Assembly (NCBI GenBank): GCA_016208495.1
Contig: JACQXX010000111.1
Span: forward strand, 5,934-69,933
DNA: 64,000 nt
DNA from: Acidobacteriota bacterium
GTDB lineage: Bacteria; Acidobacteriota; Blastocatellia; Chloracidobacteriales; Chloracidobacteriaceae
Direction of reading: 5' to 3'
This document shows positions 26,461-33,695 of the stretch, piece after piece. Under the pieces are notes generated by a model, which made no database searches, was not told the origin of the DNA, and saw only the letters and a list, made by a program, of their open reading frames with translations. Both the position numbers and the translations under genes were made by a program. Each line of letters starts with the position of its first letter. Position 1 is the stretch's first letter.

Positions 26461-27867
26461 TTAGTCCCGAGCTAACGGTTCAGGTAAATCAGCCAGAATA
26501 AAGGCCAGTACGGCCAGTGCCGCTGTGTTTTGAGCCAAATCATTTGGATTGATCTTGTCCAGCGTGTCAGCATGGGTGTGGTGAAAATCAAAATAATGCG
26601 TCTGGTCAGAATCCATTCCAAAGCTGGGAACTCCGGCGGCAGTCAACACCGAAATATCAGCCCCAGTCCGATCCTCATGGCGAATCCGCTGGGCGTCAAT
26701 GCTTTTGAGAAGTACGGCGATCTGTTCTACAGTCGCCAGACTCCGACCTTTTCCGGTAAATGAAAAGCCGGCTGTCCGCCCGGCGCCGGAATCACATTCG
26801 ATAGCAGCAATGTGCTTTTCAAACTCTGCTTTATGGGCATCAGCATAAGCTCGTGCCCCTCCAAGTCCATTCTCTTCATTGGTAAAGAGTACCACCCGTA
26901 TGGTTCGCCGGGGTCGGAGATTTAGTTTCTTCAAAATACGGGCAGCTTCCATGGCCATCACGCATCCGGCCCCGTCGTCATTGGCGCCACTACCGACATC
27001 CCACGAATCAAGGTGGCCGCTCATAAGCACAATTTCATCTGGTTTTTCCCGCCCGCGAATTTCCCCAATCACATTGGCTGATTCAACCTCGGGGAGCATA
27101 TGAGCTTCCATCATCAAGGTCACGGTTGGTTTCTGCCCGACGGCACAAAGACGGGTCAACAAATCGGCATCTTCAGGTGACAAAGCCGCCGCTGGAATGG
27201 CTGGAAATTCAGCAGCATAATGAGTGGAACCAGTGTGGGCAGTGCTGAGGCTTCGGGTTGTGACGGAACGAATCAAAACAGCAACCGCCCCTTGCTGTGC
27301 CGCAGCGGTTGGTCCCTGGCCGCGATATTCTACGGCATCACCGTAGGCAGTGTCCGGTGCCAGGTCTTTTCGCATGGCATAGCTGTACAACACGATTTTC
27401 CCTTTGACGGCGTCTCCGAGGGCCTTCAATTCTTCAAAGTCACGGACCGCCACAACTTCCGCCGTAATGCCTTCACGAGGCGTTCCTACCGAGTTTCCCA
27501 ACCCCAACATGGTCAGTTTCTGCTTTTTTGGGGTGAGAAGCTGACAACTTTCATTCCCACGCACCCAATGGGGCACTTTTGCAGGTTCAGCCTGGACCCG
27601 ATCCAGCTTGTCTGCCTGCATGGCAGCAACGGCCCATTGAATAGCCAGGTCAAGCTGTGGACTGCCGCTCAGTCGGTTGCCAATGCGGTCGGTTAAATAT
27701 TCCAGCTTGGCAAAATCACCGTGGTCAACCATAGCGGTTCCAATGATTTTGGCGGCGGCTTCTCGATAGTTTTTTTCTATTTCGTTAGATGCCAGGGGAC
27801 TTTGAGCCAGCAACGGCGACCAGGCACCAAGCCAAAAAAAGCAACATACAACAGCAACAATTCGCAT
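26461..27867 (-). CDS. exported M28-family aminopeptidase/carboxypeptidase
   Basis: A 468-residue protein with a signal peptide (MRIVAVVCCFFWLGAWSPLLAQ). Residues 120-230 form a PA-type insert. The M28 zinc site is clear: SGHLDSWDVGSGANDDGAG (His and Asp ligands) and FTNEENGLGG (catalytic and ligand Glu), with the final His in QTHYFDFHHTHAD. It resembles carboxypeptidase Q/PGCP. The ATG at 27867 has AAGGA upstream; the much longer frame to 28125 lacks conserved content. It shares a divergent spacer with the MoxR gene. Confidence 0.9.
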   Translation of the reverse strand: MRIVAVVCCFFWLGAWSPLLAQSPLASNEIEKNYREAAAKIIGTAMVDHGDFAKLEYLTDRIGNRLSGSPQLDLAIQWAVAAMQADKLDRVQAEPAKVPHWVRGNESCQLLTPKKQKLTMLGLGNSVGTPREGITAEVVAVRDFEELKALGDAVKGKIVLYSYAMRKDLAPDTAYGDAVEYRGQGPTAAAQQGAVAVLIRSVTTRSLSTAHTGSTHYAAEFPAIPAAALSPEDADLLTRLCAVGQKPTVTLMMEAHMLPEVESANVIGEIRGREKPDEIVLMSGHLDSWDVGSGANDDGAGCVMAMEAARILKKLNLRPRRTIRVVLFTNEENGLGGARAYADAHKAEFEKHIAAIECDSGAGRTAGFSFTGKGRSLATVEQIAVLLKSIDAQRIRHEDRTGADISVLTAAGVPSFGMDSDQTHYFDFHHTHADTLDKINPNDLAQNTAALAVLAFILADLPEPLARD

Positions 27868-28169
27868 GAGAAGAAAGTCCTTTACCGGATGAAAGGGAAT
27901 GTTGAAAGTGAAAAGGGTGTCTACACCAATAGCCATTCCCTTTTCTACCGTCCTTACCGAAAAGAAATTGATTTTTACACATTTTGTAAGCGGAGGACCG
28001 GGCTGGAGAGCCTCTCTGCCTCTCGACCCCAAAATACCTGCATCAAAGATACCAGTTGTTTCCTTAACACCTGTTTTTCCCCGCACAAAATCCAGGGAGA
28101 TCAAAGATGTGATATGGTTGGCCAAATTGCCTTTCTCTCAAGGCTAAACCCTAACCGGTACAATTGTAC
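27868..28169. promoter_or_regulatory. divergent promoter spacer with palindrome GTACAATTGTAC
   Basis: Both the M28 gene and the MoxR gene must start transcription here. A perfect 12-bp palindrome GTACAATTGTAC (28158-28169) directly abuts the MoxR ATG and replaces the expected Shine-Dalgarno; it could be an operator. I cannot assign -35/-10 boxes with confidence. Confidence 0.45.
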
Positions 28170-29342
28170 ATGAACACCAACGAACTTGAAAAAACAACGC
28201 AACAGGCAGCCGGATCGCTTCGAGCGGCTGTCACTCAAGCCAGCCAGGGTTTGATCGAACGTGAATCCCTGGTGGAGACGATTGTTCTGGCGGCAGTGGC
28301 TGGCGAACATGTCCTTGTCATCGGTCCACCTGGAACCGCGAAAAGTGAGGCTGTCCGTCGGGTTGCTCAAGCATTGGGCGGTCAGTACTTTGAATACCTG
28401 CTAGGACGATTTACAGAACCCAGTGAAATTTTTGGCCCCATTGACCTCCAAAAACTGAAATCCGGTGTGGTCGAAATCGAAACTGCGGGCATGCTGCCCG
28501 AAGCTGAAATTGCATTTCTGGATGAGATTTTCCTTGGGTCAACGGCTATTTTAAATACACTTTTAAATTTGTTGAACGAACGGGTCTTTCGACGTGGACA
28601 CACCCGAATGGCGGTTCCGCTCCGAATCTGTGTCGGCGCATCCAACCGATTGCCGGATGATGATTCGCTGGCAGCTTTTGCTGACCGGTTTTTGATTCAC
28701 ACGTTTGTGGAACCAATCCCTGACCCACGGCTTGAAGAATTACTCGAAGGCGGCTGGTCACTGGCCGGCCAGTCAGCCTTCCAGTCTCCTGGCCAGTCGG
28801 CATCGGTGGCAGACCTTGACTTACTGGCAATAGCAGCCCGGAAGTGTGAGATGGGAACAGTTCGGGGAATTCTGGCCCACGCCATTCGGCGGCTTCGACA
28901 GGCTGGGGTGCTCTTGTCTGATCGTCGGGTTGTCAAAGCACAGCGGCTGGTGGCTGCCGCCGCGGTGCTCGCTGGTCGAAATCAACCAGCGGAAAGCGAT
29001 GTCTGGCCAATTGTGCTGACCGTGCCAACGCTTGAACAACAGGCCGTCGCCCGCGAATCGCTCCGCGATCTGCTTCAACACACCCAAAATCAGGCACTGT
29101 CATCGCTGGCTGAAGAAACCTCCCAGGGACCATTGGCCAGAGCCACGCGGATTGCCCGTGCGGCAGAACACCTGCTCACCATAAAACCCACCACTCCTGA
29201 AGCACTCACCGAATGGAAATTAAAACTCGAAGGAATTGCCCGTGAAATAGATGCCTGTTTTCTCCCAGAAAAACTCCCATCAGAACTGGTTGAATTTCGT
29301 CAGAAAATTGTACTTGAAATGATGCCGAAAACGTCGGGCTGA
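28170..29342 (+). CDS. MoxR-family AAA+ ATPase
   Basis: A 390-residue ATPase. Walker A GPPGTAKS is at 52-59, Walker B IAFLDEIF at 114-121, sensor 1 is GASN, and an arginine-rich lid follows. The MoxR/RavA signature FTEPSEIFGP is present. Family members work as chaperones that insert cofactors or mature complexes, usually with a VWA partner; no VWA gene is adjacent. ATG 28170 is used (an upstream TTG is two codons earlier). The last codons, KTSG-stop, coincide with a dispersed word (ACGTCGGGCTGA) that recurs outside genes at 40488. Confidence 0.88.
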   Translation: MNTNELEKTTQQAAGSLRAAVTQASQGLIERESLVETIVLAAVAGEHVLVIGPPGTAKSEAVRRVAQALGGQYFEYLLGRFTEPSEIFGPIDLQKLKSGVVEIETAGMLPEAEIAFLDEIFLGSTAILNTLLNLLNERVFRRGHTRMAVPLRICVGASNRLPDDDSLAAFADRFLIHTFVEPIPDPRLEELLEGGWSLAGQSAFQSPGQSASVADLDLLAIAARKCEMGTVRGILAHAIRRLRQAGVLLSDRRVVKAQRLVAAAAVLAGRNQPAESDVWPIVLTVPTLEQQAVARESLRDLLQHTQNQALSSLAEETSQGPLARATRIARAAEHLLTIKPTTPEALTEWKLKLEGIAREIDACFLPEKLPSELVEFRQKIVLEMMPKTSG

Positions 29343-29490
29343 AAAAACCAGGGCTTGGGGCTTGAGGGATGAGGGCTGAAGAACGTGGCTGAAGAATTGG
29401 TTTTATTTCATCCCTCATCCTTCATCCCTCATCCCTTCCTTTGCTCCGAGCTTGCGAGTCTTCAGCCCTCAGCCCTGGTTTTTACAGCCC
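29340..29490. repeat. GGGCTGAAG / GGGATGAGG word inverted repeat
   Basis: GGGCTTGAGGGATGAGGGCTG on the left and its complement CTTCAGCCCTCAGCCC on the right enclose CATCCCTCATCCTTCATCCC. The array stops two bases before the first iteron. Confidence 0.8.
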
Positions 29491-29492
29491 CA

Positions 29493-29995
29493 ACTTGGTG
29501 TACCCGTGACCAAACTTGGTGTACCCGTGCCCAATTTAGAGGTTTCAGCCAGGAATTTTGGATCAAATACTGATTTTGTCAGGCAAATCAATTCCGAGTA
29601 AATATTCAAAAAATCTCTTAATTAGATCAAATTAGAAAAATAAATAGATGCTATCTATAGCTCAATTTGAACTGCACTGGCGAAAACAACCAGAACGGAG
29701 CTCAGTGCGTTGCCTTATAAGATAAAACTTCGGTGGAAGTCAGGCTTGGTGTACCTGTAACCAGACTTGGTGTACCCGTGACCAAACTTGGTGTACCCGT
29801 GACCAGAAAGTCTAACCAACTTGGTGTACCCGTGACCAATATTTGGTGTACCCGTGACCAAACTTGGTGTACCCGTGACCAGTTTTCAAACCAGATTTAA
29901 CTATATCTTCCATCACTGGTTGTTTGACTTTTCCACAGGGAGGGCGAAAGAGCACTTGGTGTACCCGTGACCAGAACTTGGTGTACCCGTGACCA
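29493..29995 (+). other. iteron replication origin: ten 20-bp iterons
   Basis: Ten direct copies of ACTTGGTGTACCCGTGACCA start at 29493, 29514, 29744, 29765, 29786, 29819, 29841, 29862, 29954 and 29976. Six are perfect; copies at 29514, 29744 and 29841 have one to three changes. Neighbours within groups are 21 or 22 bp apart, two helical turns, as in iteron plasmids. A 210-bp gap (29534-29743) holds an AT-rich stretch (29570-29670) suited to unwinding. The array lies directly upstream of the initiator gene. Confidence 0.9.
29929..29937 (+). promoter_or_regulatory. DnaA-box-like site TTTTCCACA
   Basis: Matches the relaxed DnaA box TTWTNCACA. It sits between iterons eight and nine and is mirrored at 30036-30044. 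Confidence 0.55.
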
Positions 29996-30035
29996 GAGCC
30001 GAATCCGCAAACCTTTTATTTTCAATGGTTTATCC

Positions 30036-30044
30036 TGTGGAAAA
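30036..30044 (-). promoter_or_regulatory. DnaA-box-like site, inverted
   Basis: TGTGGAAAA, the reverse complement of the site at 29929. The pair brackets the last two iterons. Confidence 0.55.
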
Positions 30045-30094
30045 AAAACTCCTACTTTCTTAAATACTTTGTGTAAATACATGAAATACAAAAT

Positions 30095-30188
30095 ACACAC
30101 ACACACAATCCCGCCTGCGCGCGCGCGTGCCGCGCCATGCGCGCGAGGCGGTCTTGGTGTGTGCTTGAAAACTTGTGTGTGTGTGTGT
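30095..30188. repeat. nested inverted repeat: (AC)n, GC-rich stem, (TG)n
   Basis: An (AC) run at 30095-30107 faces a (TG) run at 30174-30188. Inside, CCGCCT plus GCGCGC (30111-30123) pairs with GCGCG plus AGGCGG (30140-30151). Alternating purine-pyrimidine tracts could form Z-DNA or a cruciform, or a strong mRNA leader hairpin. CTTGGTGT at 30153-30160 is a partial iteron. The initiator start is 70 nt downstream. Confidence 0.8.
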
Positions 30189-30257
30189 TTTTCTCTTTTT
30201 CAAACTTCAAACAAAAACACAGGTCCCACTTTGGCAAGCGAGGTAACCAGCCGGTTT

Positions 30258-31823
30258 ATGCTCTTCCCAGAACACCCTCTCGACGACGAAACCACAAACC
30301 TGGACGTCATTCGTCCTGAACTCAACCTCGAAAAGTGGCCGGCGCTCTGGCAGCCGATCCAGTCGAAGAACAAACAAAACAAAGTCGTCATCGAACGCGA
30401 GGTGATGCAGCTCAACAACAAGTTCCTGGCCCGCGTCGTGGCCACGGCCAACAGCGAGTATGGCCCGCTCACGACGGAGGATCAGAAGCTTTACTACGCA
30501 CTGCAAAAAATCTGGGAAGACAGTGGCCGCCAGCGCCGGATCGTGTTTTCGCGCCGACGCATTGCGACGATTTTGGGCAAACAATGGGGGTCAAAGGTAT
30601 CAAAGGCCATTAACGATTCGCTGTTCCGGCTACGGGGCACGCTCTTCGTCTGGACCGACTCGTTTTACGACAGTACCAACCAGAAAACCATCAAAACCCT
30701 GGGCACATTCAACATCCTTTCAGACCTCAAAATCGCCGAGGAATCGGTGGATGGCCACCGCACGACCGAGGAATGTTACTGCGAATTTCACGAACTGATT
30801 TACAAGAATTTGCTCAACGGATACACAAAACCTCTTTTGTTTACAACAGTTGTGAGCTTTGAGGATGGAATTGCCCAGATGCTCTACAGCCACCTGGACC
30901 TGATGCTGGCCAACAACGACCACTACGAACGCCGAACCCGTGAACTCTTTGACGATTTGCAACTCCAGGGCAACGAATACAAGTTCGTCTCACGCCGTAA
31001 ACGCACGCTGGAGCGTATTTTACCGACTTTACAAGACAAACCGACCTCACGTGGAGGCGTCCTGCGACTGGTGCTCGACAAAACCCGCGGCGGCAAGGAT
31101 TTCAAGCTCATTGTGGAGCGGGCTTACCTTCATAACCCCGAACCAGTGGGGGATCAAGCACCGATTTCCGCCAACCAAACCAATCCTGCTGCGCCCATCA
31201 TCACTGGGGACGACCCGGCTGACGGCGGGGAACCCCCCGAGTCTGCCGAACTGGTTCAAGCCAGACTGGACCTGGATCAGGAGAGCGATGACCTGGTGCG
31301 ATATTTCCTGAAAACGTTTCGCATCAACCGCAAACACCCCCGCCCAACCGAGCTGGCTGAGGCCAGGGAGTTGATTTACGAGTACCAGTTGACTCGCGAA
31401 AAAAGCCGGTGGATTGTGGATTTCAGCCTCAAGGCGTCGAAGGAAACCCGGTTTGTTCCCAAGAGTTTCAACGGGATTGTGCAGTACACCGACCAGGCTC
31501 TGGAAACCTGGCAACTGAACTTGCTCGAAGCTGAAAGCCTGCCTGTGCCCCCGGCCCCGCCGACTCCGGAGCCTGAAGACCCAATTCTGGCCGCCGAAAA
31601 GGCCGAGATCGAGGAATCTCAGCGGCTGGAAACGCTTGGCGAAGAGCTTTTTTCCCGCCTGTCCGAGGGGGAGCGCATCTCACTGGTGGCCTCCGAACTC
31701 GAAACCCTGCGCAAGTCGGAGCACTGGAAAGTCTATGCCCGGATGGAAAAAAACGTCCTCCACGAGCACATTTCGTGGCTGGTCGGTCGCAAGCTGGCGT
31801 TGCAGGAACTGGGGCGGTTGTAA
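30258..31823 (+). CDS. plasmid-type replication initiator protein
   Basis: A 521-residue soluble protein. Residues 20-280 resemble winged-helix plasmid initiators of the RepA/RPA type (YGPLTTEDQKLYYALQKIW, FSRRRIATILGKQWGSKVSKAIND, LRGTLFVWTDSFYD). A linker rich in Pro, Asp and Glu (290-325) leads to a helical C-terminal region with a second acidic, proline-rich hinge (about 425-445). The ten upstream iterons support the assignment. ATG 30258 is chosen (GAGGT 14 nt upstream), since the longer frame would translate the GC and GT repeats. Iteron binding probably also represses this gene. No parA/parB genes are in the window. Confidence 0.82.
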   Translation: MLFPEHPLDDETTNLDVIRPELNLEKWPALWQPIQSKNKQNKVVIEREVMQLNNKFLARVVATANSEYGPLTTEDQKLYYALQKIWEDSGRQRRIVFSRRRIATILGKQWGSKVSKAINDSLFRLRGTLFVWTDSFYDSTNQKTIKTLGTFNILSDLKIAEESVDGHRTTEECYCEFHELIYKNLLNGYTKPLLFTTVVSFEDGIAQMLYSHLDLMLANNDHYERRTRELFDDLQLQGNEYKFVSRRKRTLERILPTLQDKPTSRGGVLRLVLDKTRGGKDFKLIVERAYLHNPEPVGDQAPISANQTNPAAPIITGDDPADGGEPPESAELVQARLDLDQESDDLVRYFLKTFRINRKHPRPTELAEARELIYEYQLTREKSRWIVDFSLKASKETRFVPKSFNGIVQYTDQALETWQLNLLEAESLPVPPAPPTPEPEDPILAAEKAEIEESQRLETLGEELFSRLSEGERISLVASELETLRKSEHWKVYARMEKNVLHEHISWLVGRKLALQELGRL

Positions 31824-32004
31824 GGGAAATCTCAGGAAGGGAAATTTGAAATCGGGTTTATTTGACTTTTACGGGGTTTTTGAAGGCCGGGATATGTAAT
31901 GTGTTGATGAGTAGGTGAAAAATCGCTCAGTGGTCAAATAAACGCAATTGAGCGCTATGCTGGCAGGTGATTCCCACCCGGTTTTTGAGTCCCAGGTGAA
32001 AAAA

Positions 32005-32436
32005 TCAATCGAAATCCGGTTTTCCAGTGCGAATTCGCTTGGTCTGGCCGCGCCTGGTTTTTTCCGAGATTCGCCGTTCCTGACTCGCTCTGGTCGGGGC
32101 GGTGGGTCGGCGTGGCCTGGGCGGTTCGAGTGCATGCAGGATCAGTTTCCGGAGTTTTTCGCGGGCGTCGTCGAGATTGCGGGCCTGATCGCGGGACAAC
32201 TGGCTGGTGATGAGCACGGTATCGCCTCCCACCAGTCGCGACCCAGCGAGGGCGGACAGGCGTTCTTTGACGCCGGTGCCCAGCACGGCACAGCCGGCCA
32301 GATCGAATCGGAGTTCAACGCAGGTCGCGGTGGTATTGACGTGTTGACCCCCTGGACCTGACGACCGAACGGCTTTCCAGGTCAGGTTTTCGGTTGGAAT
32401 CGTGATGAATTGGTTGATTTCGAGAGGTTCCGCCAT
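32005..32436 (-). CDS. arfB: alternative ribosome-rescue factor, peptidyl-tRNA hydrolase ArfB
   Basis: A 143-residue protein with the release-factor GGQ motif at 29-31 (RSSGPGGQHVN) and a basic tail (about 112-143, RPRRPTAPTRASQERRISEKTRRGQTKRIR) that enters the mRNA channel. This is the size and layout of ArfB/YaeJ, which frees ribosomes stalled without a stop codon. It converges on the initiator gene across a 181-bp spacer that lacks the usual word repeats. Confidence 0.93.
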   Translation of the reverse strand: MAEPLEINQFITIPTENLTWKAVRSSGPGGQHVNTTATCVELRFDLAGCAVLGTGVKERLSALAGSRLVGGDTVLITSQLSRDQARNLDDAREKLRKLILHALEPPRPRRPTAPTRASQERRISEKTRRGQTKRIRTGKPDFD

Positions 32437-32923
32437 AGCTTTTTGAGAAATTGAAATCTATTTTTTTCGAAAAAAATTAGCAAATAAAACAAAAAAAAAT
32501 CAATGATTAAATTGGCTGTTATTGCTGCTTCGACCGGATTTTGTGTTGGCGGCAAATCAGCCGAACCCACTGAGTCAGTACCACCCGCGTCAGTGGGTGG
32601 GTCGGCGTGCTTCTCACCCAACCCGCTCACGCAGGTGGTACTGACACGTTCTATTTTTGTTGCAATTGAATTTTTAAATTAATTTACCCCAAGACCATCA
32701 CTGTTTGGAACTGACTGGCTGAGAAGGAGGTGGTTGCCTTGACCTGAATTTGATTCTAAATTGTCCTGATAGAATCTCTAACTTATTCATAATAAGATAG
32801 TTCGATTAGGGCTTGAATCGTGTAAAAGTCCAATTCCTTTCTCTGGCCCGGCCTTTGCTCATTGCGCTTCCAACCGCAGGTAACCCTGCTATTTCTTTTC
32901 TTCTGGAGGCCAAAAGAGCTACA
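32437..32923. other. AT-rich spacer with hairpin element and NuiA promoter
   Basis: AT-rich near 32450-32510, upstream of arfB. At 32574-32645 a 72-nt hairpin element has arms GTCAGTACCACCCGCG and CGCAGGTGGTACTGAC (one mismatch); half copies occur at 2006 and 46095. The rest to 32923 should carry the promoter of the NuiA-like gene. No gene is supported. Confidence 0.65.
32574..32645. repeat. hairpin element, 16-bp arms
   Basis: The arms differ by one base; the inner CAGTGGGTGGGT and ACCCAACCCGCT extend pairing with wobble. It is probably a dispersed REP/MITE-like unit. Confidence 0.8.
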
Positions 32924-33499
32924 ATGAAACCAACCTGGACCCAAAATCAATTTTTCTTGATTTGTATTATCTCCTGTTTTTTGCCTGTCCTTTTGACAGC
33001 ATCTCCGGCTGAGGCAATGACGCTGACTCGTCCCGTCAAATCCTCTGTCCAATCCGCACAACACACACCACCCAAACGAAAACAATCAAAATTTCTTATG
33101 GAACAGAATACAAACCAGCCTTCACTGCTTCAGGAATTGCAGCAAGCCTCAGAGGGTTTGCTGTTTATGAGTGAAAATGACTACCCCTTAACAGCTTTTG
33201 TGTGGGAAAAAGCGGCGGATGGTTTTAATACTGACGTGTTGTTAGCCAAATCCGGGCATCCAGCCGGAACGCTGGTTGAGACCCGGACAGTTGATAATTT
33301 CTTCCGCAACGCCATCCGCGATGATTTGTATGGAGAAGAAGCCGCTGCCCGATTTCGTCAGGTGCTTGAATTACTCAAGACACGCTTGACGGATATTCAG
33401 GTGTATCGCCTGGGAGAGATCAGCATTGACGTCTTTGTGGTCGGAAAAACCTCAACTGGCGACCTGGCCGGCTATAGCACTCGCGTGATCGAAACCTAA
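32924..33499 (+). CDS. NuiA-like nuclease inhibitor with export signal
   Basis: A 191-residue protein. Residues 60-191 match Anabaena nuclease A inhibitor NuiA closely in motif order: LLQELQQASEGLLFMSENDYPL, WE, DNFFRNAI, RFRQVLELLKTRL, VYRLGEISIDVFVVG and AGYSTRVIET. The N-terminus (FFLICIISCFLPVLLTASPAEA) is a good signal peptide, which cytosolic NuiA lacks. ATG 32924 has GGAGG 14 nt upstream; a start at the later Met (MEQNTNQPS, near 33100) would give a cytosolic form. It should bind and block a DNA/RNA non-specific nuclease; no such nuclease gene is adjacent. Confidence 0.85.
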   Translation: MKPTWTQNQFFLICIISCFLPVLLTASPAEAMTLTRPVKSSVQSAQHTPPKRKQSKFLMEQNTNQPSLLQELQQASEGLLFMSENDYPLTAFVWEKAADGFNTDVLLAKSGHPAGTLVETRTVDNFFRNAIRDDLYGEEAAARFRQVLELLKTRLTDIQVYRLGEISIDVFVVGKTSTGDLAGYSTRVIET

Positions 33500-33695
33500 A
33501 GGAATGAAGAATTGAGAATGAAGAATGAAGAAGAACCAGGTTCCTGGTCTCGAAAACCCGGAACCCGGAACCCGGAACCCGGAACCCGGAACCCGGAACC
33601 CGGAACCCGGAACCCGGAACCCGGAACCCGGAACCCGGAACCCGGAACCCGGAACCCGAGTTCTTCTCCATTCTCAATTCTCAATTCTTCATTCT
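33500..33695. repeat. inverted word repeat around 15 AACCCGG heptamers
   Basis: GAATGAAGAATTGAGAATG (33502 onward) and its complement at 33661-33695 enclose TCGAAAA plus fifteen AACCCGG units (33555-33659; the last is AACCCGA). It lies between convergent NuiA and bactofilin-like genes and starts one base after the NuiA stop. Confidence 0.95.

Noticed and set aside
29493-29995. CRISPR array
   Set aside because: Repeats are 20 bp with mostly 1-2 bp between them and irregular gaps; there are no uniform spacers and no cas genes. Iterons explain them.
29967-30257. N-terminal extension of the initiator frame
   Set aside because: It would translate iteron ten and the AC/GC/TG repeats into low-complexity residues; the ATG at 30258 begins the conserved part.
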